Of a stretch of DNA of 64,000 bases, positions 24,181 to 36,689 are shown piece after piece. How positions within the stretch are numbered: position 1 is the stretch's first letter; every line of letters starts with the position of its first letter. This DNA comes from Congeria kusceri (Eukaryota; Mollusca; Bivalvia; Myida; Dreissenidae): the NCBI GenBank assembly GCA_027627225.1, contig CM051028.1, positions 21,406,201 to 21,470,200 of the forward strand. The letters run 5' to 3'. A program made the position numbers and the translations under genes. The notes beneath the pieces were generated by a model. It was not told the origin of the DNA. It did not search any database and saw nothing but the letters and a program-made list of their open reading frames with translations.

Positions 24181-25901
24181 GTATATACAATATATATATA
24201 TTTATATTTATTTTATATACTATATATTAACAAATTTACATTATTACATTTGTCCATGTTTATTTTATAAACAAAAAGTGGAAACAGAAGGAGGCCATAG
24301 CAAATAGTGGTAACAACAATAGTCCATGTTTATTTTTTAAACGAAAAAGAAAATACAGAAAGATGCAGTGTAGTAGCAGTACCATATTATTTATATACAT
24401 TTAACACGGTTAAAGTTCATACTGATACTGCATTTTGTTCAATGATGTATTATCAGATATTTTGTTGAAAATTAAAACAACAAACAATTATCAACACACA
24501 ACCACTTTAGTAGCCTTAAACACTGGAACATTATGCACAACCATATGATTTATTACACTTAACAGTGTTATCCACTTACGAGATGCCATCATTTTATTAA
24601 CATTATGTTTGAAAAGGGAAAAGGAGTTTTATAATTGTGTATGTGTTGCTATATATTTACAGAAAATACCAAAAATTTGAGTGTCATGTTTTGTTACATA
24701 ATGAGTACATTATGGCTATAAAATTAGAGTTGATCAATAATTTTGACTCAGGACGGATAAAGACTAAGACCAAAAGAACTAGCATTATAAGACTTTCAAT
24801 GCAGGTCAACTATCACACAAGATTTATGCGCCTTTTCAACTTTTTGAATAATATCTGAAATTTTATTGCTTTTAGCATAATCATTCACTTAACATTTTAA
24901 AGAGCTTCGTATGAAAGCGAAAATGAAGCAATTTGGGTGAGAAGATGTTATTGGAAAAACAGCTTGTATTTGTTAAGTGGAGAATTATATTATTTTCACT
25001 TCACTACATTTAATACCTTCTTAAGTATGAACAAACACTGTGTAAAAACAACAACATATTTTGTAAAGAAGGCATTTGTAGTGTTAACAGTCATATAAAG
25101 CACTAAACAAAAAGGCTGAAGGCGTGCAAATAAATAAAGAAAGATGACGACATAAAAACATCTATATAGACTACATTATCACTGTCTGTTGACATGACAA
25201 ATAATGCTTAAAATAAACATTTGACATGTTTAAGGGCTGAAAAAACAACAACAGAAGATCGGTGGCTATATTAGTTTTTTAAGGATGATGCATTGTGGTC
25301 CTATATAGAAGTATGCAACAAAAATACAAGCGACTTATCCATGCACAAAAAGGTAATAATGCATCGAGCCAAAAAGTCTATTCTAGAGTGTCATAAGCAA
25401 CAAAAAATGTACACTATTTACATACAGCCTCTTACATAAATAGCTGGAAGTGCACAGTAAAGTTAAATTAGTGCATTAACTGTCATGAATATACCTGAGT
25501 CTGACTATTTTGTTGTAATAAATGTTTAAAAACAACTAGCTGACCTTCTATTTACTATTTTGACATGTATGTTTTTACTACTCGCAGTGGCAAGTTTGTT
25601 TGAAAGGGAAATAACTTCGCCGATAAGTATTAAAAGTATTGCGCGGGCGTAGCTATGTCATTTAACACTTGGGTGTCTTAATAGCGAAAATAGATTTTTA
25701 TTTTACAAAGACATCTCATTATGTATGCAAATTTTACGTACAACAATTTTTAGTTACTCAAATATGTAATATTATTTAATATATTTAGTATATAATTTAT
25801 ATTACGTTTATTTATGTAAACTAACTACAAAGAAATTTTAACGGCTAAATGAGATCTAGAGGCGCTTACATATTATGCACAGCTATCTTAGCGTATATGG
25901 C

Positions 25902-26957
25902 TTAATTTTTGTTGGTGACACGTTTGCGGTTCGTCTGGGACGAGGCCCCGAGAGACTCAGAGTAGGATTTTCGTGGCCACGGCTTTGCTATCCAGTTTTT
26001 GTAGTCCTCAAATGTTATTTGAGTAGCATGCTGGTTTCCTTTGAAAACGGCGTAAATTTTGCCCTCAAAGGACCAGCATTTTTCTACATTTTTTGGATCT
26101 TTCAGTCGCACTGATGCCAACACACTTGCGTTAAGCTTTGTTAGGTCCTCATTGACGAAGACGCCGGAGCCCTTGAACAGCTTTGCTTTTTTTAATATGT
26201 CAATTTTTGTTTGTCGCCTGACGAATTTAATAATGACGGGTCTGTTTTCTGTTGGTTTAAATTTTCCCAGCCGGTGGGCGATGTCTATGTCGCAGGGTGT
26301 AATTGGTATGCCGAGCTTTTCGTTCACTAGCGTGACTATTTTCTGTGTTACAATTTCTGAGGATTGTCGTTCTTGATCGTCTTGAACACCGGTCATTCTC
26401 AGGTTATTGCGTCGACTGTATTGCTCAGTGTTATTTGCAAATTCCTCGTGATGATCAGAAATGCCACTTTTTTCGGCTTGTAAGATTGCGTTTTGGTTTT
26501 TGAGTTCTTCAATTTGTTTATTTTTCGCTGTAATTTCCTTTTTTAAAAGCTCAATGTCATTTTTATGTTCGAAAGCGTTTCCCTCTAAGATTTCAATGCG
26601 ACGGAGAACATTTCCTAGCAGTTTTTCTTTTAATTGTTCAATTGTTTCTTTGACGATATCTTTTATGAAACATGCATCTTCCTTTGTTAGAACTTTGGAT
26701 AGTTTATCGTTTATTTCGTCAAGCCTCGTCTCAATTTGTTGCACAGGTAAGTCATTGGTGACAGATGGTGTGCTTTTTACGAAGGTTGTCATTGTTTTTT
26801 GTTTTTTGGAATCGGGTTTAGGTTTTTTCTTTTTGTTGCTATTTTTAATGTTACTTTGAACAATTGTTTCTTCTTTTTCAAACACAGTGTTTTCCAATAA
26901 GCTTGCGTCAGCGTTAGTTGCTTCGCTGGCGGTTGATGAGTGTTGGCGTTTATTCAT
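25902..26957 (-). CDS. LINE ORF1: coiled-coil RNA-binding protein
   Basis: A 351-residue protein from an ATG at 26957. Residues 40-55 are lysine-rich (NKKKKPKPDSKKQK), a likely nucleic-acid contact or nuclear signal. Residues of about 74-178 are a heptad-rich coiled coil (ETRLDEINDKLSKVL, then EITAKNKQIEELKNQ) that should multimerise the protein. Residues 180-300 are an RRM-like domain of the L1 ORF1 (Transposase_22) type: YSRRNNLRMTGV, DIDIAHRLGKF, RPVIIKFVRR and VFVNEDLT. In this family ORF1 protein coats the element RNA and acts as a nucleic-acid chaperone in the RNP. It is intact and lies upstream of ORF2 on the same strand within the same target duplication. The C-terminus (322-351) is basic and probably disordered. 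Confidence 0.92.
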   Translation of the reverse strand: MNKRQHSSTASEATNADASLLENTVFEKEETIVQSNIKNSNKKKKPKPDSKKQKTMTTFVKSTPSVTNDLPVQQIETRLDEINDKLSKVLTKEDACFIKDIVKETIEQLKEKLLGNVLRRIEILEGNAFEHKNDIELLKKEITAKNKQIEELKNQNAILQAEKSGISDHHEEFANNTEQYSRRNNLRMTGVQDDQERQSSEIVTQKIVTLVNEKLGIPITPCDIDIAHRLGKFKPTENRPVIIKFVRRQTKIDILKKAKLFKGSGVFVNEDLTKLNASVLASVRLKDPKNVEKCWSFEGKIYAVFKGNQHATQITFEDYKNWIAKPWPRKSYSESLGASSQTNRKRVTNKN

Positions 26958-27387
26958 GTCAGTACTTTCATCGGAGCACCGCGTTCGCGGCTTGATTATT
27001 CAAAGCCAGTACACTGATCGAACAATCACTACAGCTATACAGCTATACAATTGAATGTTTCTTAGAGCGGGTAATTATACATTTCATTCAATCGAGTAGT
27101 TCAAGCGTGACGTTTTTATTGTAAGTCATGCGTGACGATTGACCGATTTGTGTTGCCACTAAATAACACACTTTTTACTATACCCCACCCTTTAATGTTA
27201 GAAATTAGATAGCGTTATTTCTCATAAATTGAAAGAACTGATTTCATACATACTTCTTCAAATTAAGTCCTTATATTCCATCAATTTCACAAGTTTTTCA
27301 CACGCGATTACTGACTGTATATGCTATGAAATTAAAAAGAACACTACATTGTTTTTTTTTCGTACCGCTTGTTTTGACCGGAAGTTA
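26958..27387 (-). promoter_or_regulatory. 5' leader of the LINE, likely internal promoter
   Basis: The 430 bp between the 5' target duplication and the ORF1 start. Full-length LINEs carry an internal promoter in this position. I infer the role from position only and see no diagnostic motif. Confidence 0.5.
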
Positions 27388-27401
27388 CCGCAAAACCAAT
27401 G
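27388..27401. repeat. Target-site duplication of the LINE (5' side)
   Basis: CCGCAAAACCAATG, identical to 18172-18185. The next two bases (TT) would extend the match into the poly(T) of the other side, so the true length is 14-16 bp. Confidence 0.9.
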
Positions 27402-27929
27402 TTGCCAGACAATAATATACCAGATAAAACACAGGAATAAGTAAAGTAATTAAATATTTATTAGCGTGACATATACATTTAAAAAAGTGGGATATACATT
27501 TTATGACAATAATATAGGGTATATTCTAGCATCCGGCCCCGTTAGCCTATAACTCACCGTGTATATTAAATCTAAATAAAGATCTGTGTGAACTTGTACA
27601 TGTAAATTCAAAGAAAATCATTCCACAACATTAATATATATCTATAACATGTATATTTGGATGGGAAATTTGGTTGAATTGAGGAAATTGGTACAATGGT
27701 GAATAACAGCTTGTATGAAACGAGATATAAATGTATCTTTGCATAAATGGTACTTGTAAAATACAATAATTATTATTAACCTTTGCTTTTAAACACAATT
27801 AATAAATAGCATGCGTATTGCAAACATTGTCAACAATAATTATTAAACAGCTTGAACCTATTATTCATGGAGTGCAAAGGAATAAATTATTAAATATTGT
27901 TCTTAAGTAAGTAACAGCTTATATTTAGT
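27402..27929. other. Intergenic, no supported feature
   Basis: AT-rich, no frame or repeat recognised. Confidence 0.5.
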
Positions 27930-28405
27930 AGCTATTTAGCAAGTTTCCTTGGGTACTCAACCATCAAATGTTTATCTTGGTCACTTAAGGTTGTAAATTC
28001 AACCGATCTCAGAATTCCAGAGACGCATTTGTCTCTTAGACTGACGTACAATGGACAGATGAGAATAAAATGTTGCTCGTCCTCAACAAGTTTCGTGTCG
28101 CAGAGTGTGCATAGTCTCTCTTCCGGCCTCTCCCCGACGTATCTTCCGGTTTCCACTCGTAACGGCAGTATTCTAGTGCGTGTCTGGGCTAGTAAGGATA
28201 GTTAAAATTAAATTAAGCTCCAAGTTCGGCTCAGATCCGAACGTATGTTTAAACGTGCTATTGGTGCGTAGCTTGGACACTCACACTTTGCTCCCACTCG
28301 GTTTTATAACGGTCCTTTATACGAGATTTTAAATCGGCTAGATTGACAACTGTTCTCTGTACATAATGTTTACCAAGCCCAAGTTTATTAACATGTCTTT
28401 TACAT
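27930..28405 (-). pseudogene. C-terminal LINE fragment
   Basis: Read on the minus strand this is the end of a LINE reverse transcriptase protein. It runs YVQRTVVNLADLKSRIKDRY, TEWEQSVSVQATHQ, then after a frameshift ILPLRVETGRYVGERPEE, CTLCDTKLVEDEQHFILICP and a normal-looking stop near 27932. The last part matches the Cys/His tail of the element at 51757-53520 (EERYCISCNSRDIEDEYHFI), so it belongs to a related family. No RT core is present. It is a short 3' remnant left by 5' truncation and decay. Confidence 0.75.
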
Positions 28406-29143
28406 CGGAGCACCGCTTGTCCCTACACGTAGTGTAGTCGGCGATAAATGCACGTTTTGGTAAGTCTGGTGTCGCGAAATGACATAATAAGATTCAAAAA
28501 TATGTAAATTGCTAAAATCCGTTGCTTCCTTTCCCATTGGATTCACGCATTATCATAAAAAGGTACTGTATAAACTAACATGTATACATAGTACCAAACA
28601 CAACAGAAAGCACACCATTTATACGAGCTCAAGGTGTATTTGAACAGCTTAGTCCTCACAGCTTTAATAGTATTATAAGTGTGATGATTTATTTTGTTTT
28701 TGATGAGTTCGTTTTAAAGTATTGCCCTTTTTATCGTCACAAATACAACATAAAATCCGCAGTCCATTGAATATAATGCAATACATCTTAAATTGGCATT
28801 AGTTCTTATGAACGTTAATGACATTTATTCGACCGGAAACTGTTTCTTATTTACGAAAGGCATTTGATAATGACAATGTTTGAAAACGCTTGGTACGAAC
28901 GGAATATACACTGATGTACATGCTGATTATTTACTCTAGAGGCATCACAGACATCGCATACAGATAACATTATGATAAAAATGTTACATTATTTTACCAA
29001 TTTCAATGCGTTGTTTTTGTATTCTGATCGGTGGGGTGTCCTTTAGAAACGATTTCTGCAAAGTTTTATTTTTATCAACATAATTTCTGGACGGCTTTAA
29101 GTAGTATGTTGCCTTTTCAATGACAACGTGTTTTTTTTCTCTT
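28406..29143. other. Intergenic, downstream of BTB copy at 29144
   Basis: No other gene is seen. This region would hold the 3' UTR of the BTB gene; I could not fix a polyadenylation site. Confidence 0.4.
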
Positions 29144-29796
29144 TCAATTTTGCATAAATAATAAAGCTGTACCGATAGATTCTGTTTTATCGTTTTTCTC
29201 TGATATTGTTTGTATCTTTAATTTATGTTGTATGTCAGATTTAATGTCTTCTGGAAGAAGTCTATACTCCTCTTTTGTGGATAAGTTTTCTCCATGTGGA
29301 TTAAATGAGGCAACGAGTTCATTATATAACTTACGATCCCATGTATAAGCCAGTCGGATTGAATGTAATTCATTGCTGATCACCGATCCTTGCCTACAAT
29401 AACCCAGTTTTTTTATAGAACTGACTTTGAATTTTTCGTTGCCTTCCGCCAAAACTGCGATTAAAGCGTTAAACCCTTTTTCGTGCATTTCATGTTTTCT
29501 GCACGCTAAGTTTGCTATCTCAAGTTGTGTTTCTTTAGATATGTTATGAGAACTAAGATACGATTCTCTGGTGAACGTTGTGCAACTAGACATAACATTT
29601 ATGCAAATTTCGCGAAGTCGTTTGAGGGTAAACATCTCTGTAACAACAAGATAGTAACAGCATTGCTTGTAGGCAGTAATCATATCCGGCTGTATCATAC
29701 ATTTTATAGTCTCAACCAGACAATCATCACACTTCTCCCGTAAACTGTCTACTTGGTATTCCGTTGCAAGTGGGAGAAGAGATAAAGCTAACTCTT
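29144..29796 (-). CDS. BTB/POZ protein, terminal exon (copy A)
   Basis: Second exon of a BTB-domain gene. It begins right after the acceptor TTGTTTCAG, and its first two bases complete a codon with the last base of the exon ending at 31721. The joined frame reads YPDKKETIT-E-ELALSLLPLATEYQV. It gives the C-terminal half of the BTB fold (ELALSLLPLATEYQVDSLREKCDDCLVE) and about 180 residues of a helical BACK-like tail with LKRLREICINVM and IANLACRKHEMHEKG. The stop is at 29144-29146. BTB proteins are dimeric adaptors, many of them for cullin-3 ubiquitin ligases; the partner here is unknown. No kelch repeats or MATH domain are visible. With the 5' exon the product is 303 aa. Its paralogues lie on the same strand at 38493, 47524 and 59701. 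Confidence 0.85.
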
Positions 29797-30369
29797 CTGA
29801 AACAAAAATAAAGCCAAATAAGTAATCATTTATATTGAATTTCACAAAATATATTCTTATACGTGTATATCAAAACAGAAATTAAGCGAAACACGTTATG
29901 ATTTTAAGTCTGACAAGTCAACTTGTTTCTTATGCTGTCAGTGTATAAATGCAACTCTTTTAATATAAATTAAAATCTCCTAATACATTAATTTTGGGGT
30001 TAATGAAAGTGATCTTAATAGCTGAGTTGTGGTATTATCGAGGTACGTCAGATAACGAAAATTTCAATTTCTTCTCTATATAATGGTTTAATGAATGAAG
30101 ATTATGTAACTTAAATTAGTACATATGAACGTTACATTTAGACGGCAATTACATTAACAATTGATTAAATAAGCCCATGTATAGCTCTGGGATTGGTGGT
30201 CGTAGTACGGAATATGGGGGTGCCCATATGATCGGGTTTGTGACCGTTGAAATATATAGGAAAACGATCGGGTCCTTGAAAAAGTGTGCGCTTCAGCAAT
30301 GTTGTAGTTTACATATATTTATGACATAAAAATTGCATTAACGCAAATAAAATTGGTCGGAGAAGTTTG

Positions 30370-31533
30370 CAATCCTGATTACGCCAGTTAAATTTTGTGC
30401 TATACTTGACCGCGACGATGCGACATTTTAATTTTTATAATCTGCAGATCTCGCACGGAGAAATTTCATAGACACGCGAAATTTGGGCGATAATTATATG
30501 AAATTTACAGAGCGATAATTATCTCCCAAATATAGCATCGTCGCATCTGGTACACATCGATAATTATCGCCCTAATCTCGCGTCGTCGGATCGTCGTCCC
30601 ATGACAATATGCACGAGTTGATAAGGACTGTCTCACCGATATTATGTTTCATCACGCACCGCCTGACAGATATAAAGTTAAATTAAAAAATATCTTGCTC
30701 CAAATGTTCACCATGTGATGACGATGTGTCGCACGCAAGTCCTGTGTAACTAGCTCAAATGCTAAAGTCACACTTAGAGGTCAAAGGACAAATATGGGCA
30801 TAATACACCATTTTCTTCACAACGGGCTCAACATGTTGCCAATGGGCATCTAGTTTCATGTTATGCAAGGAATGCTATACCGGTATCTAATAAATGCAAC
30901 CGGTGTCACTAAAGGCCAAAGGTCAAATATGGGCATAACACAGATTGCCTAGACCAGATGTTCTTCATTTATGAATGGATTGTGACATAGTTTTGCACAA
31001 ATGTTCACTATTTTCTTCACAACGGGCTCAACATGTTGCCAATGAGCATCTAGTTTCATGTTATGCAAGGAATGCAATTCTGGTAACTAGTAAATGTAAC
31101 CGGCTTCACTAAAGGCCAAAGGTCAAATATGGGCATAATACAGCGTGCCTAGACCAGATGTTCTTCATTTTTGAGTGGATGGTGACAAAGGTTTGCACAA
31201 ATGTTCACCATTTTCTTGACAATGGGCTCAAAATGTTGCCAATGGGCATCTAGTTTCATTTTATGCAAGGAATGCAATTCCGGTAACTAATAACTGTAAC
31301 CGGTGTCACTTAAGAAATTAGCCTTGACAACAATTAGTCCGGGGCGACTATACGACGATGTAATATCGCGAGATTATCGCTGTGTGCAATTCAATGTACA
31401 TTTCGAAGATAGTTATCGTGAGCACGTTTTCGTGCGAGTGCGATATCTGCAGAAAGTAAACGTTAAAATGACTCTTTGTCACATCTTTGCAGTCGTATGC
31501 AGAGCGAAATTTTAACTTGCAGAATCAGGATTC
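30370..31533. mobile_element. Element with long inverted ends and internal tandem units
   Basis: The left end (30370-30470: AATCCTGATTACGCCAGTTA, later CTGCAGATCTCGCAC) and the right end read in reverse (AATCCTGATTCTGCAAGTTA, later CTGCAGATATCGCAC) form imperfect inverted repeats about 100 bp long, possibly more. Between them lie three copies of a 180-200 bp unit (anchor TTCACAACGGGCTCAACATG near 30835, 31016 and, varied, 31216). No transposase is encoded, so it is non-autonomous. It sits in the intron of BTB copy A (29797-31720). The plus-strand frame at 31303-31515 lies in the right inverted end and is not a gene. Confidence 0.7.
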
Positions 31534-31720
31534 CGTAGTAAACAGAATCCATATTAATGTCATAATAAATTTTGATATTGCCTCATGAATAGTTTCATTA
31601 TAAAAAAGAGTTGACAGTAAAACCAGCAGCAAACAATTGTTTGTATACATACAAAAATCAATTCATATAATTATAATTATTTTTTTTAGTTTGGCTGTCT
31701 CAATATATCATAAAATTTAC

Positions 31721-31979
31721 CTGTAATTGTTTCCTTTTTATCGGGGTAGATACAGCGAAGAAACGATAACAACGTCTGCAGTTTTTTACCAGGTAAAGTT
31801 ATTTCGCTTTGGTTCTTTTCTTTGAACTCATCCTGAAACATTGCTCGAAAGACTGGAGAGGCCATGGATAACACAGCCTTGATCACAGGGATCCGAACGT
31901 CTTCCACAATCAGAGTCACATCGGCTAGACCGATTGCTTCACCAAATACGCCGACGTCTGCAATCGGGATGCGTGCCAT
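31721..31979 (-). CDS. BTB/POZ protein, first exon (copy A)
   Basis: Encodes the N-terminal half of a BTB domain from an ATG at 31979: MARIPIADVGVFGEAIG, then LADVTLIVEDVRIPVIKAVL, SMASPVFRAMFQDEFKE, ITLPGKKLQTLL and FLRCIYPDKKETIT. These are the dimer-interface and core strands of the fold, including the usual D-V-x-L and hydrophobic SPVFRAMF features. It ends in phase 1 at the donor ACAG|GTAAAT, and the 653-nt exon at 29144-29796 completes it (259+653 = 912 nt, 303 aa). MARIP resembles MDNIP of copy C, which supports this start. The frame stays open a little further upstream to an AG at about 31986, so a non-coding or coding upstream exon is possible. Confidence 0.8.
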
Positions 31980-32000
31980 TCTATACTGTTCAAACAACAA

Positions 32001-35000
32001 TCGATGTATTTAATAAAACAAAATCAAGCAAACTGATTTGGGTGCGTTGTTTTTATGAGTTAATAATACAGATAGTGTAATTCCAACTACACTTGTTGTG
32101 GAGAAACCACTCTTAAATGCTACTGTTGACTGCTGTTTTATTAAATGTATATGCCATAATGATACACTGTTTATAATTAGTAATTTGTATTGTTAACAAA
32201 TTGCATATTTACCATTTTGTTTGGTTTTCCTTTATGACGATGAAAAAGTATAAATGTAGCATAATGTAAGTTAATTTCAATACTTATATTCTCATACGAT
32301 CACTTGTATGTATCTTCGTCATTATTAAGTACCTTTAGCAAGTCGATGCAGTGTTAGCTTTTGATATGAATGACTGTCCCACATTTGAGTTTTGAAGGAT
32401 TTGCACAAGACATACTTTACATATACATTGTTTAGAGGAATTGTTTGTAAGTCTATAATAAAAATGTTAACCAGGACAATTTGTCCTGGATTATTGTGGC
32501 ACAAATAAAAAGGAAACACAACCCGTGCAATTGGCGGTCCTATATCGACATCATCCTTCATTAACTACGGATTAAGCAGAATGGCCTTATGTCCTTTAAC
32601 CTAAGGTTTTACAATAAATTAGACATTCGGTATTGGACTATTCCTACCATCAAAGTCTTGCAATAGCATTCATGAGCAAGAAACGCTGCATATGTTCGTT
32701 GATTGATTTAACAGTAATATTTATATAACTATATGTACAGAAATAAAAGCAATAAACTAACCAAAATAGGACGGAAAACATATCGATCATCTTTCATATA
32801 GACAGCACTCAAAGACATTCGTTAAGTTGATTGACGCTTCCCAGTAATTTTCAGCCAATTGTTGAGCATGACAATAGAAGGGCTGAGAACAAGAACAATT
32901 TATGATAAATTTAAATCATAATGCAAAAAACGGTCAATGCAGCATGCAGACGATGCAATATTTGAAAGAGGAACAACATTTTAATATTGAAAGATTCTCA
33001 TCAAGCATCGTTGAACTCCATACAGTAGCGCTGATATCAATAATACACAGACACGTATTGAACTATAATCAAAGCTCGTAGCAAAATGCTAATCTCATCT
33101 TGGTACACTTAACGAATGTCAAAGGTTGCTGTGAACGAGTCTAAACAAGAATGTTGCGCTACACGCATGTACTATATTCAGAGACCTATTACCCAAATTA
33201 AGCAAAATAACATGCTCATATATTTGTCACTTTAAATGAGGTTCCATGTATGCGACTGGGTGATTCCCCATTTCTTTCGGACGGCAGGAAAGAGAGCACA
33301 CTTTGCTTTACATTCACTCTAAATATAATGCATCAATGTTTCTCTTTCCAATAGCTCATTCAGCGAAACATGAGCTCGCGATATAATCAACATTTGTTCA
33401 AATATGCATGTACACGTATATCACTATGTGCCTGCACACACGCGTATTTACTTCATCAGCTGTATCGCTGAACCTTCGCTTTTTTGTATATTGTATTCAT
33501 ATATTTATAAAACTGGATAAAATGATATAACAATATGGCTATAATGTTTAAACATATTTGTTATTTATTTTAATTATTCTTGAGGTTTATTTATATTACT
33601 TAAAGTGTTTAAATGTATATGAACTATTGTCAACAATGATCGTAATATACAATTTACCTTATTTATGAAGAAGGTTAATCCTTGTCTACGTTTTACTTAG
33701 CACGTATTGAGCAAATTAAACTGTGTTTGATGTATACATCATGGTATCAAAGTCGGTTTTGTGGTCAGCCAAACTATATTTCAACATAAATCCGATATCA
33801 GATACGGGACGATAATTTAAAACAAGTATAATGACATGCAATATTATCCTATTTAGATTGATTGGTTGATAAACTAATTATTTATTGAATGTTTTGCATG
33901 AGTAACTGTGTCACAAAATATTTTATCTACATGGTTTATAACGCTTCTTAATCAAATGGGTGGGGAGCGAGGTCAACTTAAATCGAAATTAAGACCAAGT
34001 TAAGTTTATTCAAATTAAATATTTTGGTATTTGGTGGTTAGTATCAGCGTCTTCCAGTATAGCTTCAAAATCTGAGAACAACACAATGTATCAGTTTCCA
34101 CAATAATACAAGTATATGGATTTATACTACAACTGAATTTAAATTAAGGAAATATTATTATCAGATATTAATTAAAATTTACAAACACTACTTATCAACG
34201 CATGTTTTGACAAGGAAAATGCCCAGGTATCGAACACCTATCGAATGCAAGACGTAGAGGCATTAAGATACTGCAAAATGTCAGCGCTCTAATTGTCTAA
34301 TTATGTCATAACATTTACCTATGTTCTATTGCGTGCCTACATGAATGTGTGTTGTAAACTGCTGGTTAGGTACAGTATAAGTGGGGAACGTTTAGAACGT
34401 TACCTAGTAAGTAAACCAACGACATTAGAGAAAAGCATTGTCTTTAAAAAAAAAAGAAAATCGGCGTTGAAATAAATATTGAGATGTCATTTAAAAATTA
34501 CTTAAACAGACGTCCAAGATGATCGGTTACATGACTTCTCAGACCACATATTTTTTGGTCCCCGCCAATATTAGTAGACTTATCGGACCCCAGATTTTTC
34601 GGACACCATAAGAAAACTTCCCCGACCCAAAAGTTAATTTGAGATAAATTTATTCATTAAACAAATTAATTAAATTATCATTAATATCTATGCCGTGAAT
34701 AAACCAATCGTACAGCTCCATGTTTCCACCAGTGATATATGAATAACCAAAATAATTTAGGTTAACATTATTGTTATCTGAATTTATCAAGCCAATTTAA
34801 CAAATTAACAATGTAAGAACATAATTTCGGGAAGGAATTAAAATTATTATGTATCAGACGAGTCTATATAGTTATTTATAGTATAGGTAATATACCATTC
34901 ATGTTAGTTATCTAATATAATAAGGATTTGAAGTCAAATAAGCATTTATACTGTGTATCCCAATAAAATGCAATACTCAGGGAACATTCAGAGATTTTTG

Positions 35001-36603
35001 AAATGTTAAGACTTTATTTTTGATAACGCAAACATATAAATTCACTAGACTATGACGATTGTAAATTATATCAGTAGAAATATGATATATAAATGGTTCC
35101 TGTGTATACTTAGTATTGCAAATTGTGTATTCATGCTACGCGAATAACAAAACTGGACGTATTCCGAATCTTCTTTCATAACATTTTATCAACAGAAAAT
35201 GTAGCATCTTTTTACAGAGTAAACAACATCTACTGTAGAGTTGATAGAAAGATGCAATTATAAATACGGTAGAACTAATCGTTAATAAATCGTAACCACA
35301 ATTTCATTCAAATTAACACTTGGTTTATAAATATAAATTCCCCATCTATTGAAATGTGTAGGTTCATGATTCTCTGAACGCTATTATTGATGCATGTACG
35401 AGTATATTAACACAGCTATACACCGGTTGCTAGCTACGTGCGCTATTTTTAGAATGGCACAACTGTTTCTGAAATGTGACGAACTCGCTAGAATCAATGG
35501 GCTACATGGAACGGCAACTCTTTGAATGAGATTTATCACTGGGAACATTGCACAATTGCTATTTATAGAGAGTACCGTACCGCTTATATAAATGTAGGCT
35601 ACACAAAATAGTCATTTCGTGACGTGAATGAATATAGAATTCTGTTTATGACATACAATGAGAAAATACGGTCATAAATAGCTTCAGTTCTAGAGTATGT
35701 GTCGAGGATATGTTTATAACTTCATTTTAACCGCTTATGTAAACAATTTTTATGTAAATGTTTAATCTCCAAACGTATGCAACAGTTATTCGTATACATT
35801 AAACTTTTGTTCGAAGTTTGCATTTCCTAAAATTATAAATTCTGCGCAATTTTATTGGCATTCAATTTTTCCGCTGCATAATTATCGCCAGAAATCTGGG
35901 TCAAAAGTGATCTTAGACAGCTGCGCTGAAAAAAAAACGAGTGTTCGGATATAACACGTCAAAAAGCTGTATTAATAACCAAATGTACGGCAGATCAATG
36001 ATCACGGTCTGTAATTCCTTACAAATTTCAGAGTTTTAAATTACATCTAATTCAGCATTTCTGTTTAGAGTTGTTTTCCATGGGGAAATGACTATATAGT
36101 TTTTTACCATTTTTGTAAGACTTTGTCACAATGTGTTATCCAGGCAAATGGCCAAACAATAAGAAATAAAATGTTCCAATAATTCTCACATTCAATTTCA
36201 TTTCATTTCCTTTGAAATGAATACTTGCAATTTACAAATGAAATCATTGTTTGATGGCTGGTAAGCACCTCTTTCGGTAATCATGCAAAACTGAAATACA
36301 TGTGTGCATTGTTCGTCGGTATGAATTCTGTCTTGGTCATATTAATTACACAATACCCTAATACACCATTTTACCTCTGTTTTGCATACTTCACGAGACA
36401 ATAATTGCTGGTTACCTAAGAACCAACGGATTTCTCTGTATTTTATTTCAAGTATTTCCTGGTGTATGGCGTAGTGTCAGTATTATTATAAAACTGATTT
36501 GTGAATAATTTCTTATATATTTACAAAACGTTTGTCCCGTATAAAATGCAGGTGTTTATTTCTCAGATTATACGGAAGTTACAAATAAAAAACGCATCTT
36601 TAC
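32001..36603. other. Long intergenic stretch, no supported gene
   Basis: 4.6 kb of AT-rich DNA upstream of BTB copy A. The short frames at 32325-32561 and 34293-34475 have no recognisable content. The promoter of copy A should be near 32000, but I see no convincing core element. Confidence 0.45.
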
Positions 36604-36605
36604 AT

Positions 36606-36689
36606 AAATTACGTATTTACGGATCTGTTGAACAAATTACGTATTTACGCATCTGTTGAACACATTACGTATTTACACATATGTGAAAT
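36606..36689. repeat. 28-bp tandem repeat, three units
   Basis: AAATTACGTATTTACGGATC plus TGTTGAAC, repeated three times at 28-bp spacing; the third unit is diverged. Confidence 0.9.

Larger units (their letters stand above)
22270..25901 (-). other. Long inter-ORF spacer of the LINE
   Basis: The 3632 bp between ORF1 and ORF2 are very AT-rich and carry no minus-strand frame of note. They hold an A run (22683-22716, poly(T) in the sense strand), another A run near 22374-22391, and two families of tandem repeats listed separately. Because the target duplication encloses it, the spacer travelled with the element. Confidence 0.8.
18186..27387 (-). mobile_element. Full-length 9.2-kb LINE with intact ORF1 and ORF2
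   Basis: A non-LTR retrotransposon of the L1/Tx1 build, read on the minus strand. Its order is a 430-bp 5' leader (26958-27387), ORF1 (25902-26957), a 3632-bp spacer (22270-25901), ORF2 (18466-22269), a 244-bp 3' UTR (18222-18465) and a 36-nt poly(A) (18186-18221 as T). A perfect 14-bp duplication flanks it (18172-18185, 27388-27401), which shows that everything between was inserted as one unit. Both ORFs are free of stops and frameshifts, so the insertion is young and could be active. The long spacer is unusual for this group, whose ORFs are generally close together. A later insertion into the spacer is possible, but I see no second target duplication. Confidence 0.9.

Noticed and set aside
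26059..26859. Plus-strand frames opposite ORF1
   Set aside because: Antisense shadows of the ORF1 protein, which has recognisable domains.
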